Shown here piece after piece: positions 6,200 through 12,164 of a stretch of DNA of 21,127 nt (the stretch's first letter is position 1; every line of letters begins with the position of its first letter). The position numbers and the translations under genes are program-made. The DNA comes from a virus: positions 1 to 21,127 of the IMG/VR virus record IMGVR_UViG_3300030616_000089. One strand, 5' to 3'. The notes under the pieces were generated by a model. The model did no database searches, was not told the origin of the DNA, and saw only the letters and a list, made by a program, of their open reading frames with translations.

Positions 6200-6411
6200 T
6201 ATTTATCCTCCATAAATTTAATTTTATTTTTACAAGCAAGACAAGTAATAATCCTACCATTCTCAATATTTTTACTTAAATTAAAAAGAGAATCACATTC
6301 AGGACAAGCAACTAAATAAGTTTCAATATGATTTAAACTCTTTAGATAACTTTTTCCAAGTATTCTAATCTTTTTAATTTCTTTATTTTCTTTATTTTTT
6401 TGTTCTATCAT
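6199..6411 (-). CDS. Zinc-ribbon protein
   Basis: A 70-residue protein. The C-terminal half has a CPECDSLF knuckle (about residue 35) and a CLACKNKI knuckle about 20 residues later, a four-cysteine zinc ribbon. The N-terminus is Lys-rich (NKENKEIKKIRILGKSYLK). Such small ribbons often act in transcription or nucleic-acid binding. It is the first gene of the 6411-1985 operon. A TATA box lies about 31 nt upstream, so the leader is at most a few bases. Confidence 0.75.
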   Translation of the reverse strand: MIEQKNKENKEIKKIRILGKSYLKSLNHIETYLVACPECDSLFNLSKNIENGRIITCLACKNKIKFMEDK

Positions 6412-6437
6412 TTTATATATTATATAAATAAAACACC

Positions 6438-6446
6438 TTTATAAAT
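6438..6446 (-). promoter_or_regulatory. Archaeal TATA box for the 6411-1985 operon
   Basis: On the minus strand ATTTATAAA followed by GGTGTT, the same element as at 958-967. Its centre is about 31 nt upstream of the ATG at 6411, predicting an almost leaderless mRNA for the long operon that carries the cassette array. Confidence 0.7.
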
Positions 6447-6458
6447 ATTTGTATTTAT

Positions 6459-6623
6459 TTATAAGTTACAATTTTTCTCTATTTCTATTTCTATATTTAT
6501 AAGTTCATTAACTAAATTAAGAAGTTCTGTTTGCTTTTTTGGTTTCATATCAACAATTAACCCTGCTAATTTAGTGCCTAACTCATTTCTTTTCTTTAAA
6601 AGTTCTTCAAATTCGTTATTCAT
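6459..6623 (-). CDS. Small helical protein (54 residues)
   Basis: A short frame encoding MNNEFEELLKKRNELG and continuing to IEKNCNL. It is highly charged and probably all-helical, possibly a coiled-coil dimer. It starts 1 nt after the stop of the 6625-6819 gene, in the same direction, and fills the space up to the promoter at 6446, which supports it as a real gene and the last of the 10033-6459 operon. The Shine-Dalgarno is weak. No family recognised. Confidence 0.6.
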   Translation of the reverse strand: MNNEFEELLKKRNELGTKLAGLIVDMKPKKQTELLNLVNELINIEIEIEKNCNL

Positions 6624-6624
6624 T

Positions 6625-6819
6625 TTATTTACTGCCTTTTGCTATTACCTTTTTAAATCTCTCAAATGCTTCAACACTTAAAAGCCACACTTGAGAATAA
6701 CTACTTAAAATTTCTTCATTTATAATTTCCCAAGCTTTTTCTTCATTTTCAGCTTCTAAATCAAAAACCTCAAAATAAGATTCACTTCTAAGATCTCTAC
6801 TTATTACTTTAAATTTCAT
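6625..6819 (-). CDS. Small conserved-looking protein of unknown function
   Basis: A 64-residue protein, MKFKVISRDLRSESYFEVF followed by a DLEAENEEKAWEIINEEI helix and a final LLSVEAFERFKKV segment. The strand-then-helix layout with an AENEEKAWE segment resembles small phage proteins of the type that begin with a short beta strand and an EEA-helix, but no function is known. It lies 1 nt from each neighbour, inside the 10033-6459 operon. Confidence 0.65.
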   Translation of the reverse strand: MKFKVISRDLRSESYFEVFDLEAENEEKAWEIINEEILSSYSQVWLLSVEAFERFKKVIAKGSK

Positions 6820-6820
6820 T

Positions 6821-7135
6821 TTAAAGTTTATTAATTTTAATTATCTCCTTACAAATATCATTAAAATCTTTTAAATTATCACTTTTAGCTATGTATTCAT
6901 TTGTATTTATTGAAGAGAAAACAAATTCATCTTTTAAATTCATAAGATAATTTAAATCTATTTTCATAAGAGTTTTATCTGTTTCGTTGTTACTTTCACT
7001 AATCCACATACATAAATCTTCAATTAATTGTTCTCTATCTTTTATAATATAACCGACTTTTTCAAAATTAAAAATATCTTCATTTATCTGTATATTGTTT
7101 ATATAAAAAGAATTTCCCTTTAAAGTTATTATCAT
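6821..7135 (-). CDS. Hypothetical protein
   Basis: A 104-residue acidic protein beginning MIITLKGNSFYINNIQINED. No motif recognised; there are no membrane segments and only two Cys. The ATG overlaps the stop of the upstream gene as ATGA, with GAGGAA a few bases before it. Codon use and composition match the neighbours. Confidence 0.65.
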   Translation of the reverse strand: MIITLKGNSFYINNIQINEDIFNFEKVGYIIKDREQLIEDLCMWISESNNETDKTLMKIDLNYLMNLKDEFVFSSINTNEYIAKSDNLKDFNDICKEIIKINKL

Positions 7136-7365
7136 TTTAACAATTCCTCTCTTATAGATTTAATTATTTCCTCTTTATTATAATCTCCTCTCAAATAAAG
7201 TAAAATTAACCAACAAATATGATTAAAATCAGCATCTATATTATGAAAACAAGTATTACACGGAGAATTATTATATTGTATTCCACAAGAAGTTTTATCT
7301 CTAAAAGTTTCTATCAACATATTTATAAATTCTTCTGTATCTTTTTGTTTATGTATTTTTTTCAT
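7132..7365 (-). CDS. Hypothetical Cys-containing protein
   Basis: A 77-residue protein with a cysteine/histidine cluster in its middle (TSCGIQ, PCNTCFHN and NHIC, roughly residues 27-51), which suggests metal binding. A helix follows (KEEIIKSIREELLK). The start is supported by AAGGAGA upstream, encoded in the tail of the 7362-7556 gene, and by the ATGA overlap. Function unknown. Confidence 0.65.
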   Translation of the reverse strand: MKKIHKQKDTEEFINMLIETFRDKTSCGIQYNNSPCNTCFHNIDADFNHICWLILLYLRGDYNKEEIIKSIREELLK

Positions 7366-7556
7366 TTTATCTCCTTTTCACAATCACAACAAAAAACTTT
7401 AACATCTTCATCAAAATCAGATTCCATTTCATCAATCCAAAACTCTCCATTATCACAATAAGCCAAATCTGTTTTTGTTATAATTGCTTTTAATTTTCTC
7501 CCATTACAATAAGGACATTCTGTTTCATTAAAAAATTGTTCTGCTATATGTCCCAT
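7362..7556 (-). CDS. Zinc-ribbon protein with separated knuckles
   Basis: A 64-residue protein with CPYC near residue 14 and CCDC near residue 58, enclosing an acidic segment (EFWIDEMESDFDEDVK). Two CxxC pairs about 40 residues apart fit a single zinc ribbon. The last residues EKEIK are encoded by a sequence that also gives the next gene its ribosome binding site. Third zinc-type protein in the leftward half. Target unknown. Confidence 0.7.
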   Translation of the reverse strand: MGHIAEQFFNETECPYCNGRKLKAIITKTDLAYCDNGEFWIDEMESDFDEDVKVFCCDCEKEIK

Positions 7557-7557
7557 T

Positions 7558-7773
7558 TTAATAATTCTCCTCTTGTTTAAATTCTAAAGAAATCCTTTTA
7601 AGTTTTTGATTAAATTCCTCTCGCATAACTTCAAAATCAATTTTAACATTATCTTTATCATCTAAACAAAAATAAATTGGAATTTCTATACTTTCACTAT
7701 CTAATAAAGAATCACTATAAACTAAATCAGGCATCATTTTTCTTAACTTCTTTAAAAATTTTTCTTCTTTCAT
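7558..7773 (-). CDS. Hypothetical acidic protein
   Basis: A 71-residue protein with no recognised motif. A YFCLDDKDNVKIDFEVMREEF stretch suggests a small alpha/beta fold. It overlaps the 7770-8339 gene as ATGA and encodes GAGGAGA near its end as the binding site for the next start. Part of the 10033-6459 operon. Confidence 0.6.
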   Translation of the reverse strand: MKEEKFLKKLRKMMPDLVYSDSLLDSESIEIPIYFCLDDKDNVKIDFEVMREEFNQKLKRISLEFKQEENY

Positions 7774-8339
7774 TTTAAAACCTCTTGCACTTCACAACAA
7801 CCTTTTAAAGAATCATATATGTTTTCTTCTGCTTGTTCTTTAAATAAAAACTTTGTTGCTTTTTCTTTATTATATCTCCAACTTATAGATGTTGAATTAA
7901 CTTTTCCATAATAATTATCTGGTTTTTTTACAATTATATATCTTTTTTTAGATATTTTATAGTTTAATGCTTTTAAAAGCAAATCTTTAAACTCTTGGCT
8001 TTTCCTTTTTTCTTCAAATTCTATATATTCTTTACTTCCATATTTAAAATTGTTGTTTCTCCAATTAAAATTTTTATATTCTTCTCCATAAACATAATAT
8101 AAAACCCTTAGTGCTTTATAGTATTTATTTTTTACTCCTGCCTGAAATTCTCCACCCTCATAAGCTTTTAAAATTTCTATTTCTGCTTCTTGCTTTCCTT
8201 TTTCCTTTAAAATATTACTTAAAATAGGTGCTTTCCACCAATTAAAATTCTTTGGAAAAACATTATTACTGCTTCCTTTAATCCAAATTTCTTTATTTAG
8301 TTCATTTATTTTAATGCCTGTGACTATTTCATAACTCAT
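7770..8339 (-). CDS. Viral protein of unknown function with an NNVFPKNFNWW motif
   Basis: A 189-residue protein. The SSNNVFPKNFNWWK stretch near residue 23 resembles a motif that I associate with uncharacterised proteins of phages and large viruses. The centre is rich in Tyr and Lys (NKYYKALRVLYYVYGEEYKNFNW), and the C-terminal part (SKKRYIIVKKPDNYYGKV, then a helix) could be a small mixed alpha/beta domain. No catalytic motif is visible. Its ATG overlaps the stop of the small frame upstream. Confidence 0.7.
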   Translation of the reverse strand: MSYEIVTGIKINELNKEIWIKGSSNNVFPKNFNWWKAPILSNILKEKGKQEAEIEILKAYEGGEFQAGVKNKYYKALRVLYYVYGEEYKNFNWRNNNFKYGSKEYIEFEEKRKSQEFKDLLLKALNYKISKKRYIIVKKPDNYYGKVNSTSISWRYNKEKATKFLFKEQAEENIYDSLKGCCEVQEVLK

Positions 8340-8416
8340 TTTAAAACCCTCTTTTCATATTCTTTTAAATCTTTATCTAAAATTACTTTTCTTAAACTAT
8401 TCGCTTTCATCTTCAT
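8336..8416 (-). CDS. Possible 26-residue peptide gene
   Basis: A very short frame beginning MKMKANSLRKV and ending EKRVLK. It overlaps both neighbours in the same way as the genes around it: 20 nt with the gene before and ATGA with the 7770-8339 gene after. It covers a gap that would otherwise be non-coding, so it may serve mainly as a translational coupler. An alternative ATG lies two codons further in. Evidence is positional only. Confidence 0.4.
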   Translation of the reverse strand: MKMKANSLRKVILDKDLKEYEKRVLK

Positions 8417-8576
8417 AAATTCCCAATAAATTTAAATCTCTCCTACTTTGCGCTTCTAATATAAAATTTACTAATTCTTGTTTATCTAAATTCATTAAAT
8501 CAATTTCAACATTTTCAAATCTATTATATTTAAAATTATAGTAATCTTTCAATATCTTTTTAACTCTTATACTCAT
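8397..8576 (-). CDS. Small hypothetical protein (59 residues)
   Basis: A frame starting MSIRVKKILKDYYNF and ending YEDESE. It is charged, and has a LDKQELVNFILEAQ helix. Its ATG overlaps the stop of the 8573-9427 gene as ATGA, which supports translation. No family recognised. Confidence 0.6.
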   Translation of the reverse strand: MSIRVKKILKDYYNFKYNRFENVEIDLMNLDKQELVNFILEAQSRRDLNLLGIYEDESE

Positions 8577-9427
8577 TTTAAACTCCTTTTTGTTAATTTT
8601 TGAGAAATCTTAACCATAGTTTCTAAAAAAATATTTTTATCTTTAAAATAAAATAAATAAGGTTTATTTGGTTTTTCTGCTTCGTATTGTTTTGTTGTCA
8701 GTTCTATATAAGCACTTGGAGATAAATTAAACCCTGTTTTTTTACTTATACAATCCAATTTTAAAAGGTTTCTTATGTCTATTTCTTTGTCTTTTTCCAT
8801 TAAATAAAATCTTATCAATCCTTTCTTTTTCTTTGTTAAAACCATAGCATTTTGATTTATTGATTTATTAGAAGTTAATATTTTAATTCCATCAGATAAA
8901 TTTATTAATTGTTCTTTTTTCAAATAACCATTTTTTATAAATTCTTCAAAATCAGAAGAATTAAAATCAAAATCTAATTTTAAAAATACTTGATTTGAAT
9001 TATCTTCATAAATAACTCTTTTATTGAACGGCTTATTAAATCCTTTTTCTTTTTTGTATTCTTCTATTTTATTTAAAATCTCTGTTGCTTTTTTCTTATT
9101 TATTACTCCGTTGTTTAAATCTGTTTGTAATTCTTGGAAAAAATCTTCGTTTATTATTTTCTGTTCTAAACAACAATAAGCACTTGTCACCAATTGCCTA
9201 TTTAGGTTTGAATTATCAATTAAATCCTTGTCAGCATATTCTAAAAGCCCTGTATCTTCTATAAGATTAAAAGCTGTTTTATTATCTTGGGGGGTATTTG
9301 TATCTATTTCTTTGTGTATTATATCCCAAAAATAAACCTCTTTTTCTGTTTCAATTTCCTTTAATTTATCTGAAAGATTTTCTAAAATTGCTTTAATAGT
9401 GTTGTTTATTATTTCTTTTGTTTTCAT
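8573..9427 (-). CDS. Large early hypothetical protein
   Basis: A 284-residue protein that I cannot place in a family. The N-terminal third is helical (IIHKEIDTNTPQDN, then SAYCCLEQKI). The middle contains a Lys-rich helix (KKKATEILNKIEEYKKEKGF), and the C-terminal half looks like a mixed alpha/beta domain (VFLKLDFDF, LIRFYLMEKDKEI, SAYIELTTKQY). There is no Walker motif, zinc cluster or membrane segment. It is the largest gene of the 10033-6459 operon and is translated from the tail of the short cassette at 9424-9582 (ATGA). Confidence 0.75.
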   Translation of the reverse strand: MKTKEIINNTIKAILENLSDKLKEIETEKEVYFWDIIHKEIDTNTPQDNKTAFNLIEDTGLLEYADKDLIDNSNLNRQLVTSAYCCLEQKIINEDFFQELQTDLNNGVINKKKATEILNKIEEYKKEKGFNKPFNKRVIYEDNSNQVFLKLDFDFNSSDFEEFIKNGYLKKEQLINLSDGIKILTSNKSINQNAMVLTKKKKGLIRFYLMEKDKEIDIRNLLKLDCISKKTGFNLSPSAYIELTTKQYEAEKPNKPYLFYFKDKNIFLETMVKISQKLTKRSLK

Positions 9428-9582
9428 TTTTGTTTCTCACTCTCCTCAATTAATTTATACTTTCTTCCATTATATTCAATTATCTTTGGAATTTCCTCTA
9501 AATCTATCTTTTTACATTCTTCCTTATATTTCTCCCAAGCTAAATTTTTTCTTTGTTCTTTTGTGAGTTTTTGTTTTGTCAT
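9424..9582 (-). CDS. Minimal hendecad cassette, no internal repeat (52 residues)
   Basis: A cassette copy reduced to its fixed parts: the head MTKQKLTKEQRKNLAWEKY joins directly to the terminal KEECKKI, then a shortened IPKIIEYNGRKYKLIEESEKQK tail. It shows that the repeats between head and tail are optional and behave as inserted units. ATGA overlaps at both ends, with AGGAGG of the previous tail as ribosome binding site. Confidence 0.75.
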   Translation of the reverse strand: MTKQKLTKEQRKNLAWEKYKEECKKIDLEEIPKIIEYNGRKYKLIEESEKQK

Positions 9583-9713
9583 TTCAAATCCTCCTCTAAA
9601 TCTATCTTTTTACATTCTTCTTGATATTTCTCATAAGCTTGTTGTTCATCTTTCACATAATCCTTCAAAGCTAATTTTTTTCTTTGTTCTTTTGTGAGTT
9701 TTTGTTTATTCAT
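9579..9713 (-). CDS. Short hendecad cassette with one internal repeat and EEDLK tail (44 residues)
   Basis: Head MNKQKLTKEQRKKLALKDY, one repeat (VKDEQQA), the terminal YEKYQEECKKI and the EEDLK tail, identical in DNA to the tails at 1-18 and 3837-3854. It starts by ATGA overlap with the 9710-9886 gene. Together with the 9424-9582 copy it forms a two-cassette insertion in an otherwise unrelated operon. Confidence 0.75.
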   Translation of the reverse strand: MNKQKLTKEQRKKLALKDYVKDEQQAYEKYQEECKKIDLEEDLK

Positions 9714-9886
9714 TTTAAAACCTTTGTTGAGTTTTTAAATCTATTTCTATCAAATAAAGGATTTTCTTGTTTAAAAAACTCGCATAAATCGCTTAAAAAA
9801 TTACTATTTATAAGGTTTATTTGTCCTTTTATAGTATTTTCTTTAATTAATTTGGCTATTTTTATAAAGTGTTTTTTAGTCATCAT
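9710..9886 (-). CDS. Small phage-type protein (MTKKHF family)
   Basis: A 58-residue protein, MMTKKHFIKIAKLIKE at the start and EFFKQENPLFDRNRF near the end. This start and the ENPxFDRxRF ending are a pattern that I recognise from many small proteins of tailed phages, usually of 50-70 residues and unknown function. There are two adjacent ATG codons (9886 and 9883). The stop overlaps the start of the 9579-9713 cassette. Confidence 0.75.
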   Translation of the reverse strand: MMTKKHFIKIAKLIKENTIKGQINLINSNFLSDLCEFFKQENPLFDRNRFKNSTKVLK

Positions 9887-9898
9887 TTTATAAACTGC

Positions 9899-10033
9899 TT
9901 ATGCTATAATCTTTAATTCTACATTAGGTAATAAATCCATAATAGCATAATTATTATTTTTACTTAACTCTATTTTATTTAATTCTATTTTTCTAAGTAA
10001 GTTAAACTTACATAGCTTATATTTTTTCTTCAT
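9899..10033 (-). CDS. Possible small protein (44 residues)
   Basis: A frame encoding MKKKYKLCKFNLLRKIELNK and ending MDLLPNVELKIIA. It is basic at the N-terminus, with no motif recognised. It is the first frame after the dyad cluster at 10079-10203 and would head the 10033-6459 operon. A weak TATA-like AAATAAAAGG lies about 37 nt upstream. The Shine-Dalgarno is poor. Evidence is limited to position and direction. Confidence 0.45.
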   Translation of the reverse strand: MKKKYKLCKFNLLRKIELNKIELSKNNNYAIMDLLPNVELKIIA

Positions 10034-10078
10034 TTTGTTCTTTTGACTTCTTAATGGTGAGCCAATAACCTTTTATTT

Positions 10079-10152
10079 TGTCACAGATTAAGAAACTTAA
10101 TCTTTTTGTGTGATTGTGAAGGTTTTAGTTTATGATGTGACAGCAAAACCTT
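10079..10152. other. Interleaved inverted repeats, possible pseudoknot or operator/origin element
   Basis: TGTCACA (10079-10085) pairs with TGTGACA (10136-10142), and AAGGTTTT (10119-10126) pairs with AAAACCTT (10145-10152). The two stems interleave, so as RNA they could form an H-type pseudoknot. Nested inside is a third, perfect hairpin, AGATTAAG-AAA-CTTAATCT (10085-10103), which shares one base with the first arm. It lies just upstream of the 10033-6459 operon. The same dyads could instead be protein-binding sites on DNA. Confidence 0.5.
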
Positions 10153-10179
10153 AAAAATCTGCCTTTTTTTTTGAGTATA

Positions 10180-10203
10180 AACAGGAGTTTTAAAACTCCT
10201 GTT
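10180..10203. repeat. Perfect 24-bp palindrome
   Basis: AACAGGAGTTTT followed by its exact reverse complement, 24 bp without a mismatch, lies 23 nt downstream of the 10227-10529 stop codon. It may be that gene's terminator hairpin, although no T-run follows it directly on the minus strand, or an operator for a dimeric regulator. Confidence 0.55.
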
Positions 10204-10226
10204 CGGCTTGAAAAGAGATTATAAAC

Positions 10227-10529
10227 TTATTTATTCTCTAAATACCCCTTTTTAATTACATTTGAATTAAATTTATTGACTGCATTTTGCAAGTTCCTTA
10301 AATCTTCTATATTATTACAATAGGACTTAATAAAATCAATACTACAACAGATAAACTTATTATTATTATTCTTAATCTCTGTTTTAATTTCTGTTTTTAT
10401 TTTCATTTTTATGTGTGCTTTTAATTGTTCTTTTATTAGTGCTTTTACTTGCTTTTTTACTTGTACTTTTTCTGTTTCTTTTTCTGTTTCTTTTTCCGTG
10501 TTCCGTGTGTTTTGTTGTGTTGTTGTCAT
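10227..10529 (-). CDS. Low-complexity helical protein, first leftward gene
   Basis: A 100-residue protein. Residues 1-20 are polar (TTTQQNTRNTEKETEKETEK); residues 21-52 are an alternating Lys/Ile/Glu helix with short repeats (KKQVKALIKEQ, then IKTEI twice). An NNNN linker leads to a small C-terminal segment with FICCSIDFIKSYC. It is the gene nearest the divergent control region and has its own TATA box, so it may be the first gene expressed. The repeated EKET and KTEI units suggest replication slippage. No function can be assigned. Confidence 0.6.
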   Translation of the reverse strand: MTTTQQNTRNTEKETEKETEKVQVKKQVKALIKEQLKAHIKMKIKTEIKTEIKNNNNKFICCSIDFIKSYCNNIEDLRNLQNAVNKFNSNVIKKGYLENK

Positions 10530-10577
10530 CTTTCTTATTAACCTTATTATTTAGATATTCTATAAAGGAATATTACC

Positions 10578-10586
10578 TTTATAAAT
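10578..10586 (-). promoter_or_regulatory. Archaeal TATA box for the 10529-10227 gene
   Basis: On the minus strand ATTTATAAA followed by GGTAAT, the third copy of the element seen at 958-967 and 6438-6446. Here the ATG is about 53 nt downstream of the box centre, giving a leader of roughly 27 nt. A second TATA-like TTTATAGAAT occurs nearer the gene. Confidence 0.6.
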
Positions 10587-11017
10587 GTATCTATTATTAA
10601 GAAATATAAAAATATATATATTTATAATTATATAATAGTAACAAAATATAAAAATATAGATATTATAAAATATATATTCTTATACAATAATAAAATTTAT
10701 TACCTATTTTATTTATATTTTATAATAAACTTATTTACCATTTCTTATAATCACCGAAGATAATAACATATAATAGTTAAGTTACATAAGAGTACATTAG
10801 TATTTATTATTGGATATTGGTAATGTGGAGATTAATTTATATAGATGTAAAGTTTGATCTATAATTATAGTTGTATAATATAGATAGTTAGTATAATAGG
10901 ATATTAATTTGAAGTGTATATAGGGATTGGCACTAGTAAAAGACGGTAAATTTGTTTGTCCATAGGTAGAACTTTTTTAAATTGTTAAAAGTTATATAAA
11001 ATATAAAGTGTAATGAG
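10587..11017. other. AT-rich divergent control region
   Basis: About 430 nt with almost no G or C in its left part and no convincing frame on either strand. It separates the leftward early half from the rightward late half, the usual place for divergent promoters and sometimes for a replication origin. I see many TATA-like words but no clear iterons, so origin function is only a possibility. Confidence 0.5.
10991..11000 (+). promoter_or_regulatory. TATA box upstream of the 11018-11095 RNA
   Basis: GTTATATAAA, centred about 25 nt before the point at which the base composition changes and the foldable segment begins. This is the spacing expected for an archaeal promoter driving a small RNA starting near 11020. 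Confidence 0.5.
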
Positions 11018-11095
11018 AGCTCCACTGGAAATGAAGGTCCATATTTTATTTTGCCCGGCAGTGAAACTCCTAACCTCTATTTCCTATGGAGATTA
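11018..11095 (+). ncRNA. Candidate small structured RNA
   Basis: A GC-richer island in very AT-rich DNA that folds into one long hairpin: CTCCA (11020-11024) with TGGAG (11087-11091), a 2x2 internal loop, GGAAAT (11027-11032) with ATTTCC (11079-11084), a G-T pair, one mismatch, and AGG (11035-11037) with CCT (11074-11076). The loop contains a small TGC-CCG-GCA hairpin. A TATA box lies about 25 nt upstream. There is no open reading frame of note. I found no box C/D or H/ACA signature. It may be a free-standing RNA or the leader of the rightward transcript. Confidence 0.45.
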
Positions 11096-11137
11096 GTAAC
11101 TACAAAATAGAAAGGTTTATAAGTATGTAGTTACTAA
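11093..11137. promoter_or_regulatory. 11-bp inverted repeat centred on a TATA box
   Basis: TTAGTAACTAC (11093-11103) and its exact reverse complement (11127-11137) flank a 23-nt spacer that contains GGTTTATAAG. The TATA box at 11116-11123 is within a base or two of the dyad centre, so a dimeric regulator bound here would cover the promoter. As RNA it would be an 11-bp hairpin. Confidence 0.5.
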
Positions 11138-11148
11138 AATAATTGAAC

Positions 11149-11178
11149 AAGGGAAGGGGATCCCCAAACTCCTCCCTT
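11149..11178 (+). other. GC-rich hairpin upstream of the sulfotransferase promoter
   Basis: AAGGGA-A-GG pairs with CCTCCCTT (one bulged A), enclosing a loop with the palindrome GGGGATCCCC (11156-11165). It could terminate the transcript of the candidate RNA or form part of the leader. It ends 10 nt before the TATA box at 11188. Confidence 0.4.
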
Positions 11179-11187
11179 TGAATAAAA

Positions 11188-11195
11188 TTTATAAA
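11188..11195 (+). promoter_or_regulatory. TATA box for the sulfotransferase gene
   Basis: TTTATAAA, centred about 25 nt upstream of the ATG at 11216. The spacing predicts a leaderless transcript and supports that ATG over the upstream in-frame TTG at 11198, which would lie too close to the box. Confidence 0.65.
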
Positions 11196-11215
11196 CTTTG
11201 GTTCCATCTAGTTTT

Positions 11216-11674
11216 ATGAAATTGCTGCATATCCCTAAAACAGGGGGAACCTCATTACTTGTTTCTGGAATTCCTGGAGGGCATCACATCACTTATAAGC
11301 CAGGAGAAAAATATATTACAATTATTAGGGACCCAGTAGATTGGACACTAAGTTATTTTCAAGAACAGACAGAGAGAAAAAATATTCGTTTGGATCAATG
11401 GCTAAAAGAAGAGTTTTGTAATTTTCAAACAAAGTGGTTGGCTAAAAAAATTCTGGGAAAAAGTAAAGTAAATAGAAAAGTACTAAACGAGGTAATAGAT
11501 ATTTTAAAAAAAGATTTTAAAGTTTTAGTTACATCAAAACTCCAGGACTTTACAAAGGTTCATGTAAACAAAGCTAGAAAAAAATATAGTCTCCTAGAGG
11601 GAGAAAAGGAGATGATACTTGAGAGAAATAATTTAGATCGGAAATTATATAAGTGGGCTATTACTAAAGAATAG
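11216..11674 (+). CDS. Compact sulfotransferase (PAPS-dependent family)
   Basis: A 152-residue protein that should transfer sulfate from PAPS to a hydroxyl, most likely on a carbohydrate. The 5'-phosphosulfate loop HIPKTGGTS is at residues 5-13, and the 3'-phosphate motif IIRDPVDWTLSYF (Arg38, Ser46) follows. NFQTKWLA (about 69-76) and the final NLDRKLYKWA match the later landmarks of the sulfotransferase-2-like group. It is much shorter than usual family members, with only about 25 residues between the two PAPS motifs, so it may be a minimal form. The start at 11216 gives a leaderless mRNA from the 11188 TATA box. It is the first rightward protein gene. A link to modifying the glycans of the sequon-rich surface protein at 18853 is inference; changing the host surface is equally possible. 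Confidence 0.8.
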   Translation: MKLLHIPKTGGTSLLVSGIPGGHHITYKPGEKYITIIRDPVDWTLSYFQEQTERKNIRLDQWLKEEFCNFQTKWLAKKILGKSKVNRKVLNEVIDILKKDFKVLVTSKLQDFTKVHVNKARKKYSLLEGEKEMILERNNLDRKLYKWAITKE

Positions 11675-11683
11675 TAATAAAGG

Positions 11684-11691
11684 TTTAAATA
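11684..11691 (+). promoter_or_regulatory. TATA box for the 11716 operon
   Basis: TTTAAATA preceded by an AAAGG purine element, centred about 28 nt upstream of the ATG at 11716, predicting a very short or absent leader. Confidence 0.6.
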
Positions 11692-11715
11692 CTTAATATA
11701 TTATATAAAATTGAA

Positions 11716-11943
11716 ATGACAGAACTAAAAACATTAAAGGAGATTAATGTAGTATGTCCGGAGTGTTTCAATAATTTTGGTTTATATTTTTCTTTTGAAA
11801 ATAAACCAACAGAACTAAAAGCCGAAGCAATCAAGTGGATAAAAGAAGATATTAAAATATTTGAAAGTGATGGTGGTAGTGATTGGTTGCAGATTGAGAG
11901 ATGGATGAAAAGATTAAACATCACAGAGGAGGATTTGAAATGA
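11716..11943 (+). CDS. Small CxxC protein, mosaic paralog of 1-279
   Basis: A 75-residue protein beginning MTELKTLKEINVVCPECFNN, with one CPEC knuckle, and ending RWMKRLNITEEDLK. Three blocks of near-identical DNA are shared with the leftward gene at 1-279: about 20 nt after the start, about 28 nt in the middle and about 27 nt at the end. The intervening sequence is unrelated. The ending is the same EEDLK module used by two hendecad cassettes and supplies AGGAGG for the next ATG. Possible metal binding; function unknown. Confidence 0.75.
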   Translation: MTELKTLKEINVVCPECFNNFGLYFSFENKPTELKAEAIKWIKEDIKIFESDGGSDWLQIERWMKRLNITEEDLK

Positions 11944-12164
11944 CATTAAAAGATAAAAGGATTAATAGAAATGATAATAAGATATTAGATAGATATTCTT
12001 ATTTTGAAAAAGATGTAAAAAAAGCAGTTGAGGAATTTGTTAAGGAATTGAAACAAAGAGTTTCAGATTTATTTATTAAAGATGATGCTTCTGAAATGTT
12101 AGTAAATAGTATAGTAGACAAACTAAACAAAGATAAATTTGGTTTTGATGGGAGTGAGAAATGA
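11940..12164 (+). CDS. Small charged helical protein
   Basis: A 74-residue protein starting at the ATG that overlaps the previous stop (ATGA); an upstream in-frame ATG at 11901 would lie within the previous gene and lacks a good binding site. It is highly charged, with a long amphipathic helix (DVKKAVEEFVKELKQRVSDLF) and a second helix (EMLVNSIVDKLNK). It ends in GSEK, the other ending used by cassette genes, and again overlaps the next start. Function unknown. Confidence 0.65.
   Translation: MTLKDKRINRNDNKILDRYSYFEKDVKKAVEEFVKELKQRVSDLFIKDDASEMLVNSIVDKLNKDKFGFDGSEK

Noticed and set aside
10085-10108. Plus-strand intrinsic terminator (hairpin followed by TTTTT)
   Set aside because: No rightward gene lies upstream of it, so termination in that direction has no obvious use; it is reported as part of the dyad cluster.
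11018-11095. Box C/D guide RNA
   Set aside because: ATGAAGG and AGTGAAA loosely resemble C boxes, but no CTGA D boxes stand at the right places.
11198-11215. TTG start adding six residues to the sulfotransferase
   Set aside because: It lies only a few bases from the TATA box, upstream of the expected transcription start, and the family motif begins just after the ATG at 11216.
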